DNA of 64,000 bases, taken from Porodaedalea pini. Lineage: Eukaryota; Basidiomycota; Agaricomycetes; Hymenochaetales; Hymenochaetaceae. A program made the position numbers and the translations under genes. Location: the NCBI GenBank assembly GCA_002794775.1, contig NBAY01000005.1:186001-250000 (forward strand), read 5' to 3'. The notes under the pieces are model-generated. The model was not told the origin of the DNA. It saw nothing but the letters and a program-made list of their open reading frames with translations, and made no database searches. Shown here piece after piece: positions 26,306 to 39,740 of this stretch (the first letter of the stretch is position 1; each line of letters opens with the position of its first letter).

Positions 26306-27664
26306 TCCGAGAGTTCCGTGAAGTTATCCGAATCGTGAGCAACAAACCCCCGACTTACCAAAAAAAAAAAGAAGAAGAAGAAGTGGGTCCCTATTGTGTT
26401 CGCCGAGATAGTTCACGGGAAAGGAGGAGAGGAGAGAGGGGGGGGGAGCCTTGCGTCAAGTCTACTTACGATAACGGCGCGCGCGGCGCTGTACGCATAT
26501 AGCTCGGCTTCTCTGAACGTGGAGCGCGAGTAGAACACCCCCGTGAAAATGACTTATTAACTCTTTTTTCTTGCTGTCACTGCCGCCCGCGCGTCTTGGA
26601 ATAATGGTCTTATCATTGCCTTCCTCGTTCATCCTGCTCCTCATCTAGAATGCCAACTGCGCCGTCCACAGAGCCTGCAATCACGGAGCTCGTCTCTCGC
26701 CGTACATGAAATGAAATGCACTGAGGAGGGGGTACAAAAGAGGCTGGTTCCTTGCAAGGCGAAAGAGCCTGCGCGTACAGCACCTTCGGAGGCCTCATGC
26801 GTTCTAGGGCACTCACGGTAAGTAAACGCATATACCTCTCGCGCACAGATCCACGAGCTTAAGCTTCCCTTCGGATATGCGCGCGTGGAATTTGCAATTT
26901 GTGGATTAACGAACGTCGACGCGTTCCGCTTTGGACGATATATTAATATTGAACGAAGGGCCCGATCCCCCCTTCCATGTTCTCTTCGGCCGCGCGAACT
27001 CCAAAAATACACGCGAGCGTTTACCTTGCATCGCCAGTCTGAGCGATTACATATTGGGACAGAGTGAATACACCTCTGCGTTTTCCGCCCAGCGATATGG
27101 ACAGCAAGTAGACGCCGATGCACCCGGGGACCTCGGGCTCGGTATCTACTTAGAAGCCACCGTTTGAATACGGACCAAAGAATGCCATGGCTGTCTCCGA
27201 AGCCCCTAAACCAATGTGGAGAAACAAGTTGGTTCAATTGAAGGGAAAAGACCGAAGTAATTGAACGAACAACGTAATATTAATGAGCGCATAATTTACT
27301 CTGCAGGGGAAGATAAGAAAACCTAGCAGCAATTTCCATTAATACTCACTATTCGCTGCCTCTTGACTCTTTTTGTTGTTGAACGCCCGAATGCGAAAAG
27401 AAGAGAAGATCGTCCGTGAGATCGTCGAGAGGCGCGCGAAGCACCCGCTCTTTAAGTAGAGGTCTTGTGCACAGGGAACCGCGGAACCAGTACCAGTCCG
27501 CACCGCAATAAATCGAGCACAGCAACAAACGGGGGGGCACAGCAACCATCTCGAATCTTGATGGGGCTCCAGCACAACGCTAATCGTCTGCGCAGGGAAA
27601 CTCGCACCCAGCAGGCGGGAGTAAACAGGCGCTATCTGGCTTCTAAATGAAATCCGAAGGCGGA

Positions 27665-27680
27665 GGGGGGGGGGGGGGGG
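27665..27680. repeat. Homopolymeric G tract (16 G)
   Basis: An uninterrupted run of G. The length may be unreliable in sequencing, and it could form G-quadruplex-type structure. Confidence 0.8.
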
Positions 27681-30600
27681 CTGGAGAATCTGCAAATAGA
27701 GAACGTGATGGGGGCGAGGGGCACGTGTGAACCAGCCTGCCAGCACGATGAGGAGAACGCACTGCGATTGGGAGATGGATGGATAGCAGTGAATATGGAC
27801 GTACGCGTCATTCTACATTGGCTCCAACCGGCAACACCTGCGTCGAGTAATTACCGAGACACCTGCGAACTACGCTCGTAGCAAAAGAACCCTCGAGCAC
27901 CTCATGATCACGACAGAATGGACTCGGGACGGCAGATAGAATGTCCAATCTTGAGAATCACTGGCATCGGTGCATTCCTGAGATTGAATGGAAGATGCAT
28001 CTGCTGCTTCAGCGGCTAAGCAAAGTAAAGAAAGAAGCTCGTGGAGGCTACTCAAACCAATTGCGTCAAGTGTAATGTATGACAGCAATAAAGGTTATGC
28101 AGAATGACGAAGACCGCTTTTGACAAGTGCCCCATCGTGGACAGCTGCAGATCCTACCAACGTCGATCAATTTTACATTTCGAATTCGAGCATCGCAATG
28201 ATTTGATGACGTGTTCAATCGCGCTTTTCTGAAAAAATCGCACGAAGCGTGTTCAATTTCGCTCTAACTATCATACAATCGGGATTCACGTGTCTTCGGT
28301 AAAGTGCTAAAAGAATCTATAGTAACTGCGAAGAGGAAGTGGAGGGGAAATATGGATGAAAGAAAAGAATGAGGTGAAGAAGACAACAATTAATGCTGAA
28401 GAGACAGACTAGGAATACAAACAATAGGCGGTACGATAAAGGCGAGTAGTTGAAACATGGAATACTGAAATAAGGCACGAATAAAAAGAGGAAAGGACCG
28501 GGACTGTTCAAAGTTTCGAGATCAAAACGCAGTCTGAAGGTTTTGAAGTCAGTGATCCTCAGGCAACACAGCGCTCCCCAAAGACGGCCCACCTTTTAAT
28601 TAAACCAGCAAAACCAGACAATAGGAATCATAGCCCAATTCCCTATTCTTGTCGACTAAACTCCGCCTGCGTTAGATTGAGCATGAAGCACCCAGACTTG
28701 AACGCCTCCGGGAGCTCAAACGTCTTGACAGGCTTCGAGGCTGCTTTGGCGCAATGGATTCGAACGGCCGAATCGGGCGCGAGGTCGGGAAGGACTGCGT
28801 TCGCTGCGGGGCGATGCTAGGTAGGCCACTGCCACCACCGTTCGCACTGTGCTTGGCCGCTGGCGCAGACTGGGTGCACGCAAGAGGTGAGGACCTGGCT
28901 GGCGCATATCTCTTCTGAGGCCTCGGGTTGAAGGCCGACGGCTGGGCCGTTGCAGATAAAGTTGCGGTGGCTGGACGGGCGAAGCAAAACGCGGATCCAC
29001 AGCAAGAAGGTTGATCAACAGAGAATGGAAACGAGTTGGGGGTGAAAGAAACAATTAGCGGTAGGGTCGCAGGCTGACATTCAAGATAAGAGTGCTCACA
29101 CATTGAAATCTATGTATGTCCGTGTCCGTGCTTAGCTCTCCCCCAACGTCTGGACTTCCCGCCCGCTGATCACGTCCCACAGACGCGGGTGACACAACTT
29201 GAAAGAGGCTGGGAGTGGTTGGAATTTGGTTCGGATTCGCTTGGAGAGGAAAACGGTGACGCGAATGAGCGGACAGGCGGCTGGAGACGAAGAGAGTGGC
29301 GGACTCGCAGCAGGCCCCTTCCTCCTCCTTATACAGAAGGGGAAATTAGCAGAGGGATAGAGTTTTCTTTGGGGGAGAACGCGTCGGGAACGGCTACGAC
29401 TGGCTGCTTACCTGCGGCCGTTGGGGAAATTATGGCATCACCCCCCGCAAGTCCGTCATCAGTCAATTCCTCTCACGACAGCCCCCGACTCTCGCCGCGG
29501 TCCCTCACGTGAAATTACGCGTCGCGTCGCGAATCGGAGGCCCGCTTTCTCTGTTCTATGTCCTGGATCGTCTTCAAATCCTTGCTCGTCAAAAATCGAG
29601 CCATGATATACACACTTACGCTCACATCTCGAACTACAACACCGCTGAATCGACAGAACAGTAACATCATCATCATCATCTGACTGATGCTTCAGCGTCC
29701 GAGTCAGCAAGCTAAATCTGATACTGTCCGTAGACCACTTGACAGCACTGCGGACCACTCACCTGTAAGGCTCATGATCTGGTGTAGCAGTCATGAGGGC
29801 AAGTATGAGATAGTTATAGGGGCTTTGGAGCTCACAAACACAAGCGGCCGCTGCTCACAATTTGCACAGGAATAGCTTGGCACAAGAGCTCTGGTCTACA
29901 GACTTGGTTGTATCGCTAGATCTCCTCTTACTTTGTGGAACGGGTGGCCCTATACTAGTGCTGACGCACTCAAGGTAAGCCTTAGCTTCTTTGTTTGTAT
30001 GAATTTGGGTATATTTATGTTAACCGTTATAAAGCCCCGCTCCATACTACATGTAATATAAAACGCCATTCAGTTCGCAAGCTCTCCAAAATGCTCGAGT
30101 CTTGTATTAGCGAGGATCACCACTTACTTCCTTCATGTATTAAGAATGATTTCGGCAAGGAAAGCTTGTGGTCTGGCACATGAAAACCTGGAGCTTCGTC
30201 TGGAGCTTCGTCTGAAAGCTCAACGCGACCCTATATCAGCTCGCTACTAGCAGCGTGGTCCGCAAGCTTTCCGGAAGTTCTGGCCTAGTAAGCGGCCTTG
30301 TGCACAATGAAACAACGTGGATTGGATCGAAGGCAGTTAGGTACGTATCTATCGACGCAATATTAATGCAGTTGTATTCATTTATCTAATGGAGCAATAG
30401 CCCCATAGAGTATATCCTAACGACGGGTTTGTGGGCGCCTTCTAAATTTCTCTTAAAGGCGGCATTAATATTACGCCTCTTATGCAAGTGACAACGAGGA
30501 TTCCAACTTCCTGATCTCGCATCTCATCTTGAATGCGTCTTTTCTGGTCGCTTCAGACCGATCGGATATTCTTCTACCCTCATAGAGGAGTCGAGACGTT

Positions 30601-31584
30601 ACTCGCCCGTCAGTTTATCTAGGTTCGCGCAACTGTACCTTATGAGCTACTGTCCGTGCCTTGCACAAAACGTACCGTCTAGAACCGGCCAAACTGTATT
30701 TTATCGGCATGGAGAATGTGTCTGAGGACCACCCCGTTTCACGAAGTGGTAGGTATGCATTTCTTTCCGTAACTTGCCATTTCTCGGGAGCCGCGCCGTG
30801 CTATCTATGCTGTATACGAAACATATCCTATAAAGAATGGAACCTCCGGACACTGTTCTCGCCATAGACCATGCTGGAGCCTCCTGGACTTCACTGCCTC
30901 AGTAACAAACCCCTTGCACTGCACCTCGAGGTTCTCGCACCATGTATTCTGAAGCGTACAGCCGAAATTTCATTGAAATCTTCTTAACGACATTGTCCGA
31001 AAGGTACACACGACCTACAACTGAAAGCAAGAACAGGAGTTGGGAGATAAGTAGTTACGAACAAGTGAGCTACGCTGCTGAATAGCCTCTGTCCGAGGCT
31101 GATGGGAAGAGATGGACGGATATTATGGCAACGCCTGGATCGCGTGGGAATTGGGGACGTGCGCAGTCCGCGGCGTCGTACGATCCTATGCGGATAATTG
31201 AACTAGTTATGCTCAACGTGCTGCGGACTGCTAGCGCGATCGATCGTGTGTGTGCAAGCGTTGAGCCTTCTGGGGTTCGGGCAATATGAATCCCAGGTCG
31301 TCGTGGTTTGAAACAACCGATATATGACCAGAAGTGAGGTTGTAAATATCTGCGAGCGCGAGGTTAGATCATGCAGCGCTGCGTTCCAAGAGGTGCGCCG
31401 AATGGATGTCAGCCGCTGGCTGAATGAGGCGCAGAGAAAAGGCGAGTGGCCCGTCGATCAAAGGCGAGCGCACGGCGCTGCTTGATGCGAGACGGACGAT
31501 TCGTAGTAAGACAATTAGCCGGATAGATCAGAGGTGACTGGTGTGCGGTGGACCGAGAGCGTCGTGGACGCGACGCCGCGAAGG

Positions 31585-32139
31585 TCACTGGACATCTACG
31601 AGCAGATTCCGTTCGAGAATGTACTTTCCTTCCTTGTACTTCTGCGAGGGGTCATATGCAAAGTCCTATTAAGCGAATCAGGAACAGGCCGAAGCAAACG
31701 TGTCAGCGGGTCAAATCGTGTTTGTGGGTCTCGGGGCGGAGTCTCACGTATTTCCAGCCGAGAGTCGTCCCGCACTTGACGCAGTAGATGTCTCGAACGG
31801 TGTGGTTTCCTGTAGTCATTTGGCGCTCGCTGGGCTCGCCCTCTGTGACATTGACTCTACTCAGATCAACAAAGAAGGCATCTATCAGCGCTCTTCGATC
31901 TCCGCAACGACGAAGCACACGCCACTTACACGCCATCGAACAGATAGGCCTTTCCGTGTTGACCGTTAAACGCCTTATGCACGCAACGCATCATGATGAG
32001 TGGTGTTCCCAAAAGGCGTAGTATGCAGCGTAGTGCTCACCCGAGAGATCATTGTATGAATAGTAGCAAGATGCGTGCGACATGTCGAGCAGCCGTATAT
32101 GCGTGCTCCTGCAAGATATTGCCTGTAGCGCATCCCCAT
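31585..32139 (-). CDS. Yippee-family zinc-binding protein
   Basis: Yippee proteins are small conserved beta-tent zinc proteins; some members (Moh1 in yeast, YPEL in animals) are linked to growth and GID ubiquitin ligase function. Splicing three introns gives about 110 aa. It starts [20 protein letters not shown] and contains [65 protein letters not shown] and [20 protein letters not shown], ending LLVDVQ. Both zinc CxxC pairs (CSTC and CVKC) are present. The third intron (GTGAGA...TTAATAG, about 82 nt) ends just before GACTTTGCATATGACCC. Choosing a later AG would delete eight conserved residues. The gene sits alone in a gene-poor region and appears intact. Confidence 0.87.
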
Positions 32140-34454
32140 CTTGACTTTGAATTGTTACTTCTCGAGTGGATTTGCTTCTTGACTTCGAGTTAGGTGGCAG
32201 GCGCTCGCTGTGAGAACAAAGGCAGTGTGTAAGACGTGGAAGGGTCAAGGGCAGGTCACCGTATGGCGCCAGGGAAGTGAAAGGGACGATGAAGCAGGCT
32301 GCTCAGAATGTACGCTAACACAGGCCGCTTCTTATACGCAGAGCCGCACGATACTTTGCTAGGTATCGTGAGGACGAGTGCAGGTGGTGAAACAGAGTGA
32401 GGGCAAGAAAGAGCTGGAATGTGGTAGGATGACGCTTATGTATGGCCGGCTATAAGCGACACTGCTAATACAGGAACAGTCGGCCCGTGAGACATAACCG
32501 CCGCCTGAGTGCATACAGTCACTGATAGTGCTACTCGCCACCCGCCACAAAATCGCATCAAACACCCGAAAGGTCGTGCTCAGACAAACGAGCCGTTCAG
32601 CTCTCAAGAACTCGGAACAGGAGGAGAAACAAAACACGCTAAATACCTGCACCGTCTAAACAAGATACTGATTTACTAGGGCTAATCTAAGGTGGCAGGA
32701 GCTAGGCATTAAAACGGAGTACCGGCGAGTCTACTGAAAGCTTTTGGGGTATCCGGAGAAAGTCATCCGCGAGTAAGAGAACCCTTCAGATGTGGCAGCT
32801 GCCCTCCCCAACCAGCACATCCCAGAGATAGTCCGTCAATCGAGACCGATGAACGCATGTGCGTATCTTTTGCGCACGCAGAAGCTCGAATCCTTGTGCT
32901 TCCTTTGACTGATTATCATGGCAGAACACACTATGCATATTGAGTAAATACACATGCTAGCAAGATAGAAAGAACCGGCCAGATACACAAAGCCCGTGGC
33001 TCTAGACAACTGGACTCACCGAGTCAGCGGGGGACAGCCTTTCCGACTCGATCCAGGCTCAGATGTGAAAAGCGGAGTCTGTTCGATGGAATATACACAT
33101 CCTAGGAGTGATGAATCAGGATAGAATTGGTTGACAGTCATATGCTTGGAAGGATCAGAATATCAAAGTCAAGGTTGAGCCGATTTTACCTGCCACTCTC
33201 CTTCCAGGCCAAGTATATGATATAGACTCAATGAGACGTGGAAAAGAAACAAGACACAAGGCTAGAATGTAGACAGCAGAAGGGCAGTAGTTACAAATAC
33301 CGAAGCAGATAAGGCACGCGTATAGGGCTCTGCCACGGAGGCCGCTAAGAGTGGGAGCGAGAACCAGACAAAGGAAAAGCAAATAATCACACAAAACTGC
33401 CTGAATAGGGTATTCAGTTCCTTTGGTATAGATATTCGAAGGAAAAGGGGGCGACTAACGTACAGGGAAGGCGGGCGATATGGTTCTTCGTCTGCACATC
33501 GTGAAATTCTTTATGCAGCAGAGTCAATAACGCGGTATCAAGTACCAGTTTGATTGTTCGGTGGAGTAAGGCTGTCCATGCTTCTTTGTGTATCGGTGCA
33601 TACTTGTCCAGGAATGAGAAGCTGAAGACGAAGCTTTGAAGTTTGAGAATCTAGGTCTTCAGACCAGGGTGAGATCCCTTCATCCCCAATAATTTGGATG
33701 CATCAGCAGCCGCTGCACAAAGCTTATTAAATTTCCACAAGGTTATTGGCTTGGTGCTCAATGGGATACTCTAGCCTCCGGGAGGTTTAATTCAAGAAGC
33801 GTTTCTGTGCAAGAACGTCTTCATTCTGTGCTTTCCTCTTCCTCCAATGAAGAAACCTATCGTTTGCATGCAAACTCACATTGCGCCGACATGGTTCGTG
33901 ATAATGTCCCTCCGGGCTGAAGGTAGCCTGAACCTGGAAAGAGTGCCGGAGCATCCACAGATCCGGCAAGTTGTCGAAAAGAGCTAGTACTAGTAGGTGT
34001 TGAACTAGCAGGCATTTAAGTGAGTACTCCAGCCAATATAGAAAGGTGCCTTTGGTCGTTGCTGTAGCATGGTACATCTTCCCGTGAGTTATTGTAGTTG
34101 CGGGACGGATATAGACAGTAATTTGAAGAGAAGGAGCGACTTCTCGAGATCGACGCGCCTCGGGTACCGCCGCTAGTACTGAGTCCCAACGAATATTCAT
34201 CCTTAGACTGAACGTCGTCTTTACTATAAGTTTATATCTAGGAGGGACTCAACCGTAATTCTTCACATGCATTTTCTTGATGCAATATAGACCTGAAAGC
34301 GCAGTGTACATTAGGATATCAATTTCAAGGCGAGTAATCGTGAGAACCATAGCTATACAGCACTTACCTAATTGAGCGGACAATATTCAATTCTGCGAAG
34401 CTCGCGAGTCGAGCTGCCAAAACACCTACCCTCTCAAACGGTGAAGACTTCAAA
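32140..34454. other. Gene-poor stretch between Yippee and uL1 genes
   Basis: No supported gene in 2.3 kb. A hydrophobic open frame (33155-33394, minus) and a 137-codon frame (33787-34200, minus) have no recognisable domain. The last few hundred bases should include the uL1 promoter. Confidence 0.4.
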
Positions 34455-35341
34455 ATGAGGTGAGGCGGCATGTACGAAGTTCGCAATGGCCATGCCTAAC
34501 CACTAGTTAATAGCGGAAGCAAGCTCTCAGTGGCAAGCGTGCGGGGTTCCGTTAAGGAGCTTCTTGCTGCCGCTACCGGGGAAGACAGACGCAACTTCGT
34601 CGAGACCATCGAGCTGCAGATTGGCCTCAAGAACTACGACCCGCAGCGCGACAAGCGTTTCTCGGGTACCGTCAAGCTCCCGACTGTTCCTCGTCCACGC
34701 ATGTCCATCTGTATTCTCGCCGACCAGGCCGACATCGACCGTGCGAAGCAGATTGACCTCGAGTACATGTCTGTTGATGACTTGAAGAAGTACGTGGTCT
34801 GCATACTATAGCTGTTATATCGTTACTGATAGTTTAATCTGCTGCTAGGCTCAACAAGAACAAGAAGCTCGTTAAGAAGCTCGCTAAAAAGTATGACGCT
34901 TTCCTTGCCTCTGAGGCACTCATCAAGCAAATTCCTCGTCTCCTTGGTCCGGGTCTCTCCAAGGGTGTGTATTTAGCTAGATTGACGCATGCATCATTCA
35001 TACTAAGTTCTTTTATAGCTGGCAAGTTCCCGACACCCGTCTCGCACAGCGAGGATCTCAACAACAAGCTCACTGAGGTCCGCTCGACCATCAAATTCCA
35101 GCTTAAGAAGGTCCTTTGCTTGGGTGTTGCCGTTGGTCACGTCCAGATGACCGAGGACCAGGTTCTCGGTAACATCATGTTGGGTATGCCGTTGCATTCG
35201 GTTCCGAATTTTAAGTTGGTTTCTTACTCCGTATTCTGTTTAGCCATCAACTTCCTCGTCTCGCTGCTCAAGAAGAACTGGCAGAACGTTGGCTCTTTGC
35301 ACATCAAGACGACGATGGGCAAGCCGATCCGTCTCTACTAG
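34455..35341 (+). CDS. RPL1: Ribosomal protein uL1 (L10a, RPL1)
   Basis: uL1 forms the mobile L1 stalk of the 60S subunit and helps release E-site tRNA. Exon 1 carries only ATG AG before a GTGAGG donor, a usual arrangement for ribosomal protein genes. The rest reads [121 protein letters not shown] and a C-terminal [13 protein letters not shown]. Four introns, all in frame. About 217 aa, complete. Codon use is strongly C-biased at third positions, as expected for a highly expressed gene. Confidence 0.96.
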
Positions 35342-36280
35342 ACGCTTCGCCTCCATTTTCTAGCATTATGCACATATGGTCGTATGTTTTAGGGACTATG
35401 AGGAGATGATGGTGTGCGAACGTGGCGGTATGAGGATAAGGACGAAGGAAAAAGTTCATGGTGTGCAGGCAATTCTGCCCGTTCTTTGCACCACATGAAG
35501 CCCCGCACGCTTGGACCAACGGCTTCAAAAGAGGGTTGGAGTCGATTGGGAGCTGATCACGACGCGGATTCTGCTTGCATCTGTGATGATTTTTCCTGTA
35601 TCCTTACCTTTCATTTATGAAACATTTCATGATGTATTCTGGGGCGCTGTGCGACGAGCGTAAACGACTGGCAATTTTTGAGAGGCCGATGGACAAAAAT
35701 CGAGCTGAACTCGATTATCCGGCCCTGAACAACATTCTTTCACAAAAGAGGGCGGAAGGATCAATTTTTTTTCTCTAGACACGATGACCATCCTCTCTAC
35801 GTGGATTTCTACGAAAGTTCTACTGGGCACGTAGGGCCGGATGGTTACTTTCCTCCGCGGAAGGGCTCAACAAGCTTGTGCTCAAGGAACGACGGAGGTG
35901 GTTTGCCGTGTCAGAGCAAATTTACCGATTTCGAGTGGAGCTTCGCGCAGTTGTCAGAGCATGGCTTGGGAGAGCCGAGCGTCGAATGATAGGTGCGTGT
36001 TGGCGAAATCGGACACTTATGGATATGTTGGTCGGATGGATTGGCAGAAACGAACAGTTCTTATTGGAAGTGATGTAAGTACTCGAGTATTTATCGTAGC
36101 GCATGGCCTTTGTATGTACGGATAGTGGGATGAGTAGGAAGAATGGAGAAAAGACAATACGAAATAAATTAATGATTCTACCACCACCCGAGCGCAGAGA
36201 CTTCTCATACGGAACACGCAAGAACAAAATCGCACGAAACCCGATGAATTTTAGAGAATTGAGACGACCGTCATTTTATC
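35342..36280. other. Convergent region between uL1 and the gene at 36281-38710
   Basis: 939 bp with several short open frames and no recognisable coding content. It contains 3' flanks of both genes. Confidence 0.35.
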
Positions 36281-38710
36281 TCAAATATTCGCGGGCGGAG
36301 TCGCTTGATAACCAGACATGTAGGTCTGCGCGCCTAGTCCGAAGGTCGTACCTGGAGTAAGAGGGCTTGCAGGCGCTACGCCACCAGCAGGGCGCATATG
36401 GGGCGGCAAAGCGTATCCCCCGTTTGCGGGCGTACCTGTGGTGGCGGCGGCAGTGGGTGTTGACCACCCATTCGCCTGTGGCTTCGCGGCAACCGTATTT
36501 GCTACCGCTCGCGCTGGGGTCGTCGTCGTTGCCACCAGTGCAGTGCTGTATGGCAAGTAGGTTGAGTTGCTGAATGAGCCCGCGGTAATCGTTGTCGGCT
36601 GCGGCGTCCCCCGCCGCGAGCTTGGCGTCGGCGTACCTACAGTGCTATCCGCTGTGGATTGGGTTGGATACCACGAACCGTAAGTGTATTGACTCGAACT
36701 GCCGTATTGTGACTGGTAAGCCGCTTGCGCCTTCTGCGCTTGTGGCGTGCTTCCACTCTGTGAGTGGGTACCTGTGAAGTAACCACTCGCTTGTCCCTGA
36801 CTTTGATTGGTGTATGGCAACGACGACCCTGTACGATAATGCTGTGAGTATCCCGCGTACGAGTAGTTTGTGGGATATGTCGATGCAGGTGTTGCCGGGA
36901 CAGGAGCCGGCATTGCAGCTGGGACTGGCGCTGGTGCCGTGGGTTGAGTTTCGAGAGGAGCCTTTACGCGAAGTGTTGTATCGTCGCGGACAGCGAAACC
37001 ACGCAACTCAGACAGAGTGCCATACCAGCCTTGCGAAGGCTCTGAAGGGAGAGTCTGCTGAAGTACGTGCAGAACGGACGCAGGAGGGATGATGGCCGAT
37101 GCTGCTCCTTTCGACCTTCTGGGCCTCATTGAAGCAAGTAATGTCAGAGAGTCCATTATTGATTGAGCTAGGGACATTTGTCAGCGCCTTTCTTTTGTGG
37201 ACTTATTCGACTCACCGAGGTTCCACTCTTCGGATCCGATCTTAACTTCGCTCGAATTACCATCCACTCCGCGAAGGCGTTCCTTCTGCAGTTCTTGAAG
37301 GCGCATCAGCGCCTTTGCATTGTGAAGTAGCAGTTCACTGATGTTCTCTTCACACTCCATGGCGTCTAGCACCTTCTGCAGAGCCTCAGATTCATCCTGC
37401 TCGAAGAGCTTCTCCAGAAGCTCTTCCCGCTTCTCCGCTTCTTTTCGCAGCTCGGCAGCCTTCACCTCAGCCGGCTCGAGCTCGACGACATCGTCCACCT
37501 GCATACTCTCCGCAGACTGTGCCGCAAGCTTAAGGCGCAGTCGATCTCCTAAAATCCGGGCCTTCTCCCGCACTTTTCCTTTTTCATGTCGGCGCCAAAG
37601 CACACTGCTCACACCTGCCCTCCCAGTATCGCCGCCATCGCTGTCAAAAGCAGGCGCGAAGCTGGTATATGAGCCATAGTCGAGAAAAGTCCCACAGCTG
37701 ATATGTCGGGTGGTAGCGGGCTTGTATTTCGTTTGCAGCTTCTTGTCGGCATGGAGCTCCCCGAGTGTAGGGGTTGGTTTAGAGGGCGATGACGACGGAA
37801 AAACGGCAACCAACTCCGCATGACCAGTATTCAGCTCTGGAATCGGTTCCGCATCCGAGTCAAGGAGGTCCGAATTCAACGACGTCCATAGATCTCCTGT
37901 TGGAAGTCTTTGGACAAGAGCGTACTTTCTCCGCGTGGTCATGACGTCCGTCTCATCTTCGTCTTCGGCGCTTCTCTCCGGTAATATAAGCTCGGGCTTC
38001 AGCGTGAGGCCATCGATGTTGTGGTGAGATGCTTGCTCGATAAGGGATGAAGCGAGTTGACAGAATCGAAGTTGCTGGGCGGCAGGCGGGGATATTCGCG
38101 CTCGCGGCTGAGAAGAAATGGGAAATAGCTGCTTGACGGCAGACTACGATAAACTTAGTACAAGCAGTGCAATGGGAAACAGGTGTACGTACTCGGAATA
38201 CCCTAAGAGGGTGATCCTTCGATTCCTTCAACAGAGTTCGCAGCGAGTACGAATCTGACGGAGTTTTTGAGCTTGATGGGATGGAAGATGATTTGGGATT
38301 AAGCACATCGCCCAGAGGAAAGACCCTGTCCAACAGGCCCTGAGTATCAGCCCTTCCGAAATGCATTAGTGACTCAGAACAAGAAAAGGATATGACACAG
38401 GCTTGACTCACATGTCTAAAATGTCTAGTATTTTCTGGGCGTCCTCGTCCTCCATCGGCAGGTCGCCCGCGAGAGGTGGGTATTCAGACTCCTGGGAATG
38501 ACTTTCTTCACTCTTTGAAACACCTTCGTCTTCGTTGCTTTTGGTTTGTTTCGCAGAGGGAAGGTCATCGGAGTCCGTACCAGGACCGCGCTTGCGCTTC
38601 TTAGTGACAATCTTGGCCTTGGTCACTGGGGGCGATGGGCTGCTTAGTTTCTCGTTCTCGTCCTCGTTCTTCTCTGCGTGGCCAGCCGCAGAACGCGTCG
38701 TGCGTGCCAT
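36281..38710 (-). CDS. Conserved-looking nuclear protein with Pro/Gln/Thr-rich C-terminus, function unknown
   Basis: I do not recognise the family. The start is MARTTRSAAGHAEKNEDENE, followed by a basic run KIVTKKRKRG that looks like a nuclear localisation signal and an acidic patch. The middle exon has KYALVQRLPTGDLWTSLNSD, a Glu/Lys-rich coiled-coil-like segment (AELRKEAEKREELLEKLFE) and LLLHNAKALMRLQELQKERL. The last exon is a long Pro/Ala/Thr/Ser/Gln/Tyr low-complexity tail ending YQATPPANI. The composition resembles chromatin-remodelling or transcription cofactors, but that is only an impression. Four or five introns. Divergent from mL43. Confidence 0.7.
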
Positions 38711-39245
38711 GGTCGTGTGGAATGCGAAAGTGACGAAAGTGCAGCACCCTCGGCGGAGAACGGCTGTTTATGGAACAGTTGTCGTGTGCAGAGCCTCTTA
38801 TCACAAGTTGCGCAGTGTGACTCGAAATTTCCGAGGCAAAATAAATAAAAACGAAGAAGTTGTGTGCGGAGGAGTAGAGCGTCGAACGCAGTTAACTTGC
38901 TGGTTTTGTGAAGCGCGTCCAAGTAGGTCAGAAAGCGCGTCGCGGTGCGCGTCGTTCTCAAGAGAGGCAGTCGCTTGTGGGCCACCTCGTCAAGTGCGTG
39001 ACATTATGTGACACGGGTTTATGTCACAGTAGCACATAATTCCTCCTTATTCTTGGGAAAAATGTATCTTCAGTGCCAGCTATTTTCTGCACTTATTGAA
39101 CTGTTGTCCTGCTGCAGTTTTGGGATTTTACGAGGCAGAAAGCTACTATATTATATTTGTTTTCTGAGCACTTTCATAGTGAGATTTTAGCCTTGCTCGT
39201 CAGGTTGCCTCCTTCGGACTCGATTTCTTGTCCGCCGCATTCACC
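38711..39245. promoter_or_regulatory. Divergent promoter region of the nuclear protein gene and mL43
   Basis: 535 bp between start codons. No clear motif was identified. Confidence 0.35.
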
Positions 39246-39740
39246 ATGCCCCGTCTCCCTCCAGCGACACCGCTCATTAACAAGCGTGCACTCCTGGCCA
39301 AGGCATCCAATGGGCATGCGTCATTCATCCCGAGCATCCGCAAGCTCGTGTTCGAGTATTGTGACGTCTGGCCCTCCTCAAGCAACCTACGGTCATATAT
39401 CTTCAACCACGCCGAGCAGCTCGCGCGCGAAAACCCGCATGTCGAATTCGTTGTCAAACAACGCCCATCGAAAGAACCTGTAATCCGAGGCTTTTACCGT
39501 ATGTCTATCTACATTCATATGGTGGAATTCAGCTGACAGTGGTGTGTAGTGAATAATCGGGACAAGGTCATCGGGCTCAAGGGCTTCGAGGTCACGCAAA
39601 TACAGCAGAAGGTGCAGCTGCTGCTCGACTCTTCTGGTGCAAAGATTGTACCGTTGAAGCGGAAGACGCTCGTCAGCACGACCGAGTCGGCGAGAGGCAT
39701 CTGGAGCGGAATGCACACCCCGGAGCCGTACAAAATCTAA
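39246..39740 (+). CDS. MRPL51: Mitochondrial large-subunit ribosomal protein mL43 (MRPL51 family)
   Basis: A thioredoxin-like L51/S25/CI-B8 domain protein of the mitochondrial ribosome. It starts MPRLPPATPLINKRALLAKA and contains SFIPSIRKLVFEYCDVWPSS, GLRSYIFNH-like NLRSYIFNHAEQLARENP, VEFVVKQRPSKEPVIRGFY, then after one intron (about 39499-39549) NNRDKVIGLKGFEVTQIQQK and VQLLLDSSGAKIVPLKRKTL, ending MHTPEPYKI. About 142 aa. Complete and typical of fungal orthologues. Confidence 0.9.

Larger units (their letters stand above)
23667..31584. other. Gene-poor stretch of about 7.9 kb
   Basis: No gene could be supported on either strand. Short open frames occur, for example at 24115-24552, 26641-27237 and 28672-29103, but none shows conserved motifs, consistent splice structure or a recognisable domain. 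Simple sequence is scattered through it: GAGTCC hexamers near 26285, a G run at 27665, CAT triplets near 29665, and several copies of TATTAATA-like AT blocks at 25910, 26940, 27280, 30357 and 30465. No LTR, terminal inverted repeat or transposase remnant was recognised. Confidence 0.45.

Noticed and set aside
28672..29103. 143-codon minus-strand open frame rich in Ser, Pro and Arg
   Set aside because: No conserved motif, no convincing splice context, and other frames here are similarly open; a chance frame in GC-balanced sequence is as likely.
31640..31660. Later acceptor for the last Yippee intron (CCTCGCAG), which would give a domain lacking eight residues
   Set aside because: An upstream acceptor (TTAATAG) restores the conserved DFAYDPSQ block, so the gene is normal.
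31660..31800. Plus-strand frames over the Yippee gene
   Set aside because: They are the antisense of the Yippee exons.
33155..33394. Hydrophobic 79-codon minus-strand frame resembling part of a fungal membrane protein
   Set aside because: Only one short exon-like piece with a plausible acceptor; no upstream or downstream helices could be joined to it.
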